A stretch of DNA of 6,167 nt from positions 1 to 6,167 of the forward strand of contig JAAELZ010000396.1 of assembly GCA_024226105.1 (NCBI GenBank), read 5' to 3'. Positions within the stretch are counted from its first letter, which is position 1, and every line of letters begins with the position of its first letter. Shown piece by piece: positions 6,091-6,167 of the stretch. The position numbers and the translations under genes were made by a program. The stretch is from Pseudomonadota bacterium (GTDB lineage Bacteria; Pseudomonadota; Gammaproteobacteria; Arenicellales; Poriferihabitantaceae). The notes under the pieces are model-generated. The model saw only the letters and a list, made by a program, of their open reading frames with translations, was not told the DNA's origin and searched no databases.

Positions 6091-6167
6091 GACTCATCTC
6101 CATCGCTATCGCTGTCTGTGTTGCGTTTTACGACATAGGTCAGCCCGGCCAACACAATAGCTGGCAA
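6087..6167 (-). CDS. hybA: HybA-like hydrogenase ferredoxin subunit, C-terminal end only
   Basis: Only the last 26 codons and the TGA stop are in the window; the gene enters from the right edge. The visible peptide begins LPAIVLAGLTYVVKRNT and ends in an acidic Asp/Ser-rich tail (DSDSDGDES). It lines up closely with the C-terminus of E. coli HybA (recalled ...LPLAVLAGLTVLVRRNT... ending in DHES): one hydrophobic membrane helix, a basic stop-transfer patch, then an acidic tail. In that family HybA is a Tat-exported protein with four [4Fe-4S] clusters that passes electrons from the small subunit to HybB; none of the cluster-binding part is visible here. The stop codon overlaps the hybB start as ATGA, so the two genes are translationally coupled. 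The identification rests on the short tail plus the gene order hybA-hybB-hybC. Confidence 0.85.
   Translation of the reverse strand: MPAIVLAGLTYVVKRNTDSDSDGDES

Overview
The window is the downstream two thirds of a [NiFe]-hydrogenase operon. Every gene I can support lies on the minus strand, so transcription runs right to left. The structural proteins are close relatives of Escherichia coli hydrogenase 2 (Hyb; group 1c uptake / bidirectional membrane hydrogenase). Their similarity to E. coli HybA, HybB, HybC and HybD, the ATGA and TAATG gene junctions and the moderate base composition suggest a gammaproteobacterium. Because the accessory genes are of HupF/HupK type, an environmental, perhaps sulfur- or hydrogen-oxidising, lineage looks more likely than an enteric one. 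That last step is inference.

Layout, in order of transcription: the last 26 codons of hybA (periplasmic ferredoxin-like subunit with a C-terminal membrane anchor; 6167-6087); hybB (NrfD-family membrane quinone subunit; 6090-4951); hybC (catalytic large subunit, all four Cys ligands present; 4883-3180); hybD (nickel-dependent maturation endopeptidase; 3121-2567); a HypC paralogue of the HupF/HoxL type (2576-2304); a HybE/HupJ-family chaperone (2304-1693); a small nickel permease with a His-rich loop (1671-958); a gap of about 217 bp; and a HupK/HoxV-like cofactor-assembly protein that begins at 740 and runs off the left edge. This last gene has no stop codon inside the window. Its frame is open from 740 to base 1 and its N-terminus resembles a degenerate hydrogenase large subunit.

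How they work together: electrons from H2 oxidised at HybC would pass through the small subunit (not seen, expected to the right of the window) to HybA and through HybB to quinone. The nickel permease supplies Ni. HupF and HupK are expected to carry or scaffold the Fe(CN)2CO group before it enters pre-HybC. HybD then removes the 15-residue C-terminal tail of HybC after His552, and HybE guards Tat export by watching the small subunit's signal peptide. General maturation genes (hypA, hypB, hypD, hypE, hypF) are not in the window.

The most notable point is the mosaic: Hyb-type structural genes served by a HupF/HupK accessory pair, which I know from aerobically expressed hydrogenases of Rhizobium (HupF/HupK) and Ralstonia (HoxL/HoxV), plus a dedicated nickel permease. 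I see no mobile element, CRISPR array, tRNA or rRNA, and no convincing promoter or intrinsic terminator. The operon promoter is presumably upstream of the right edge.
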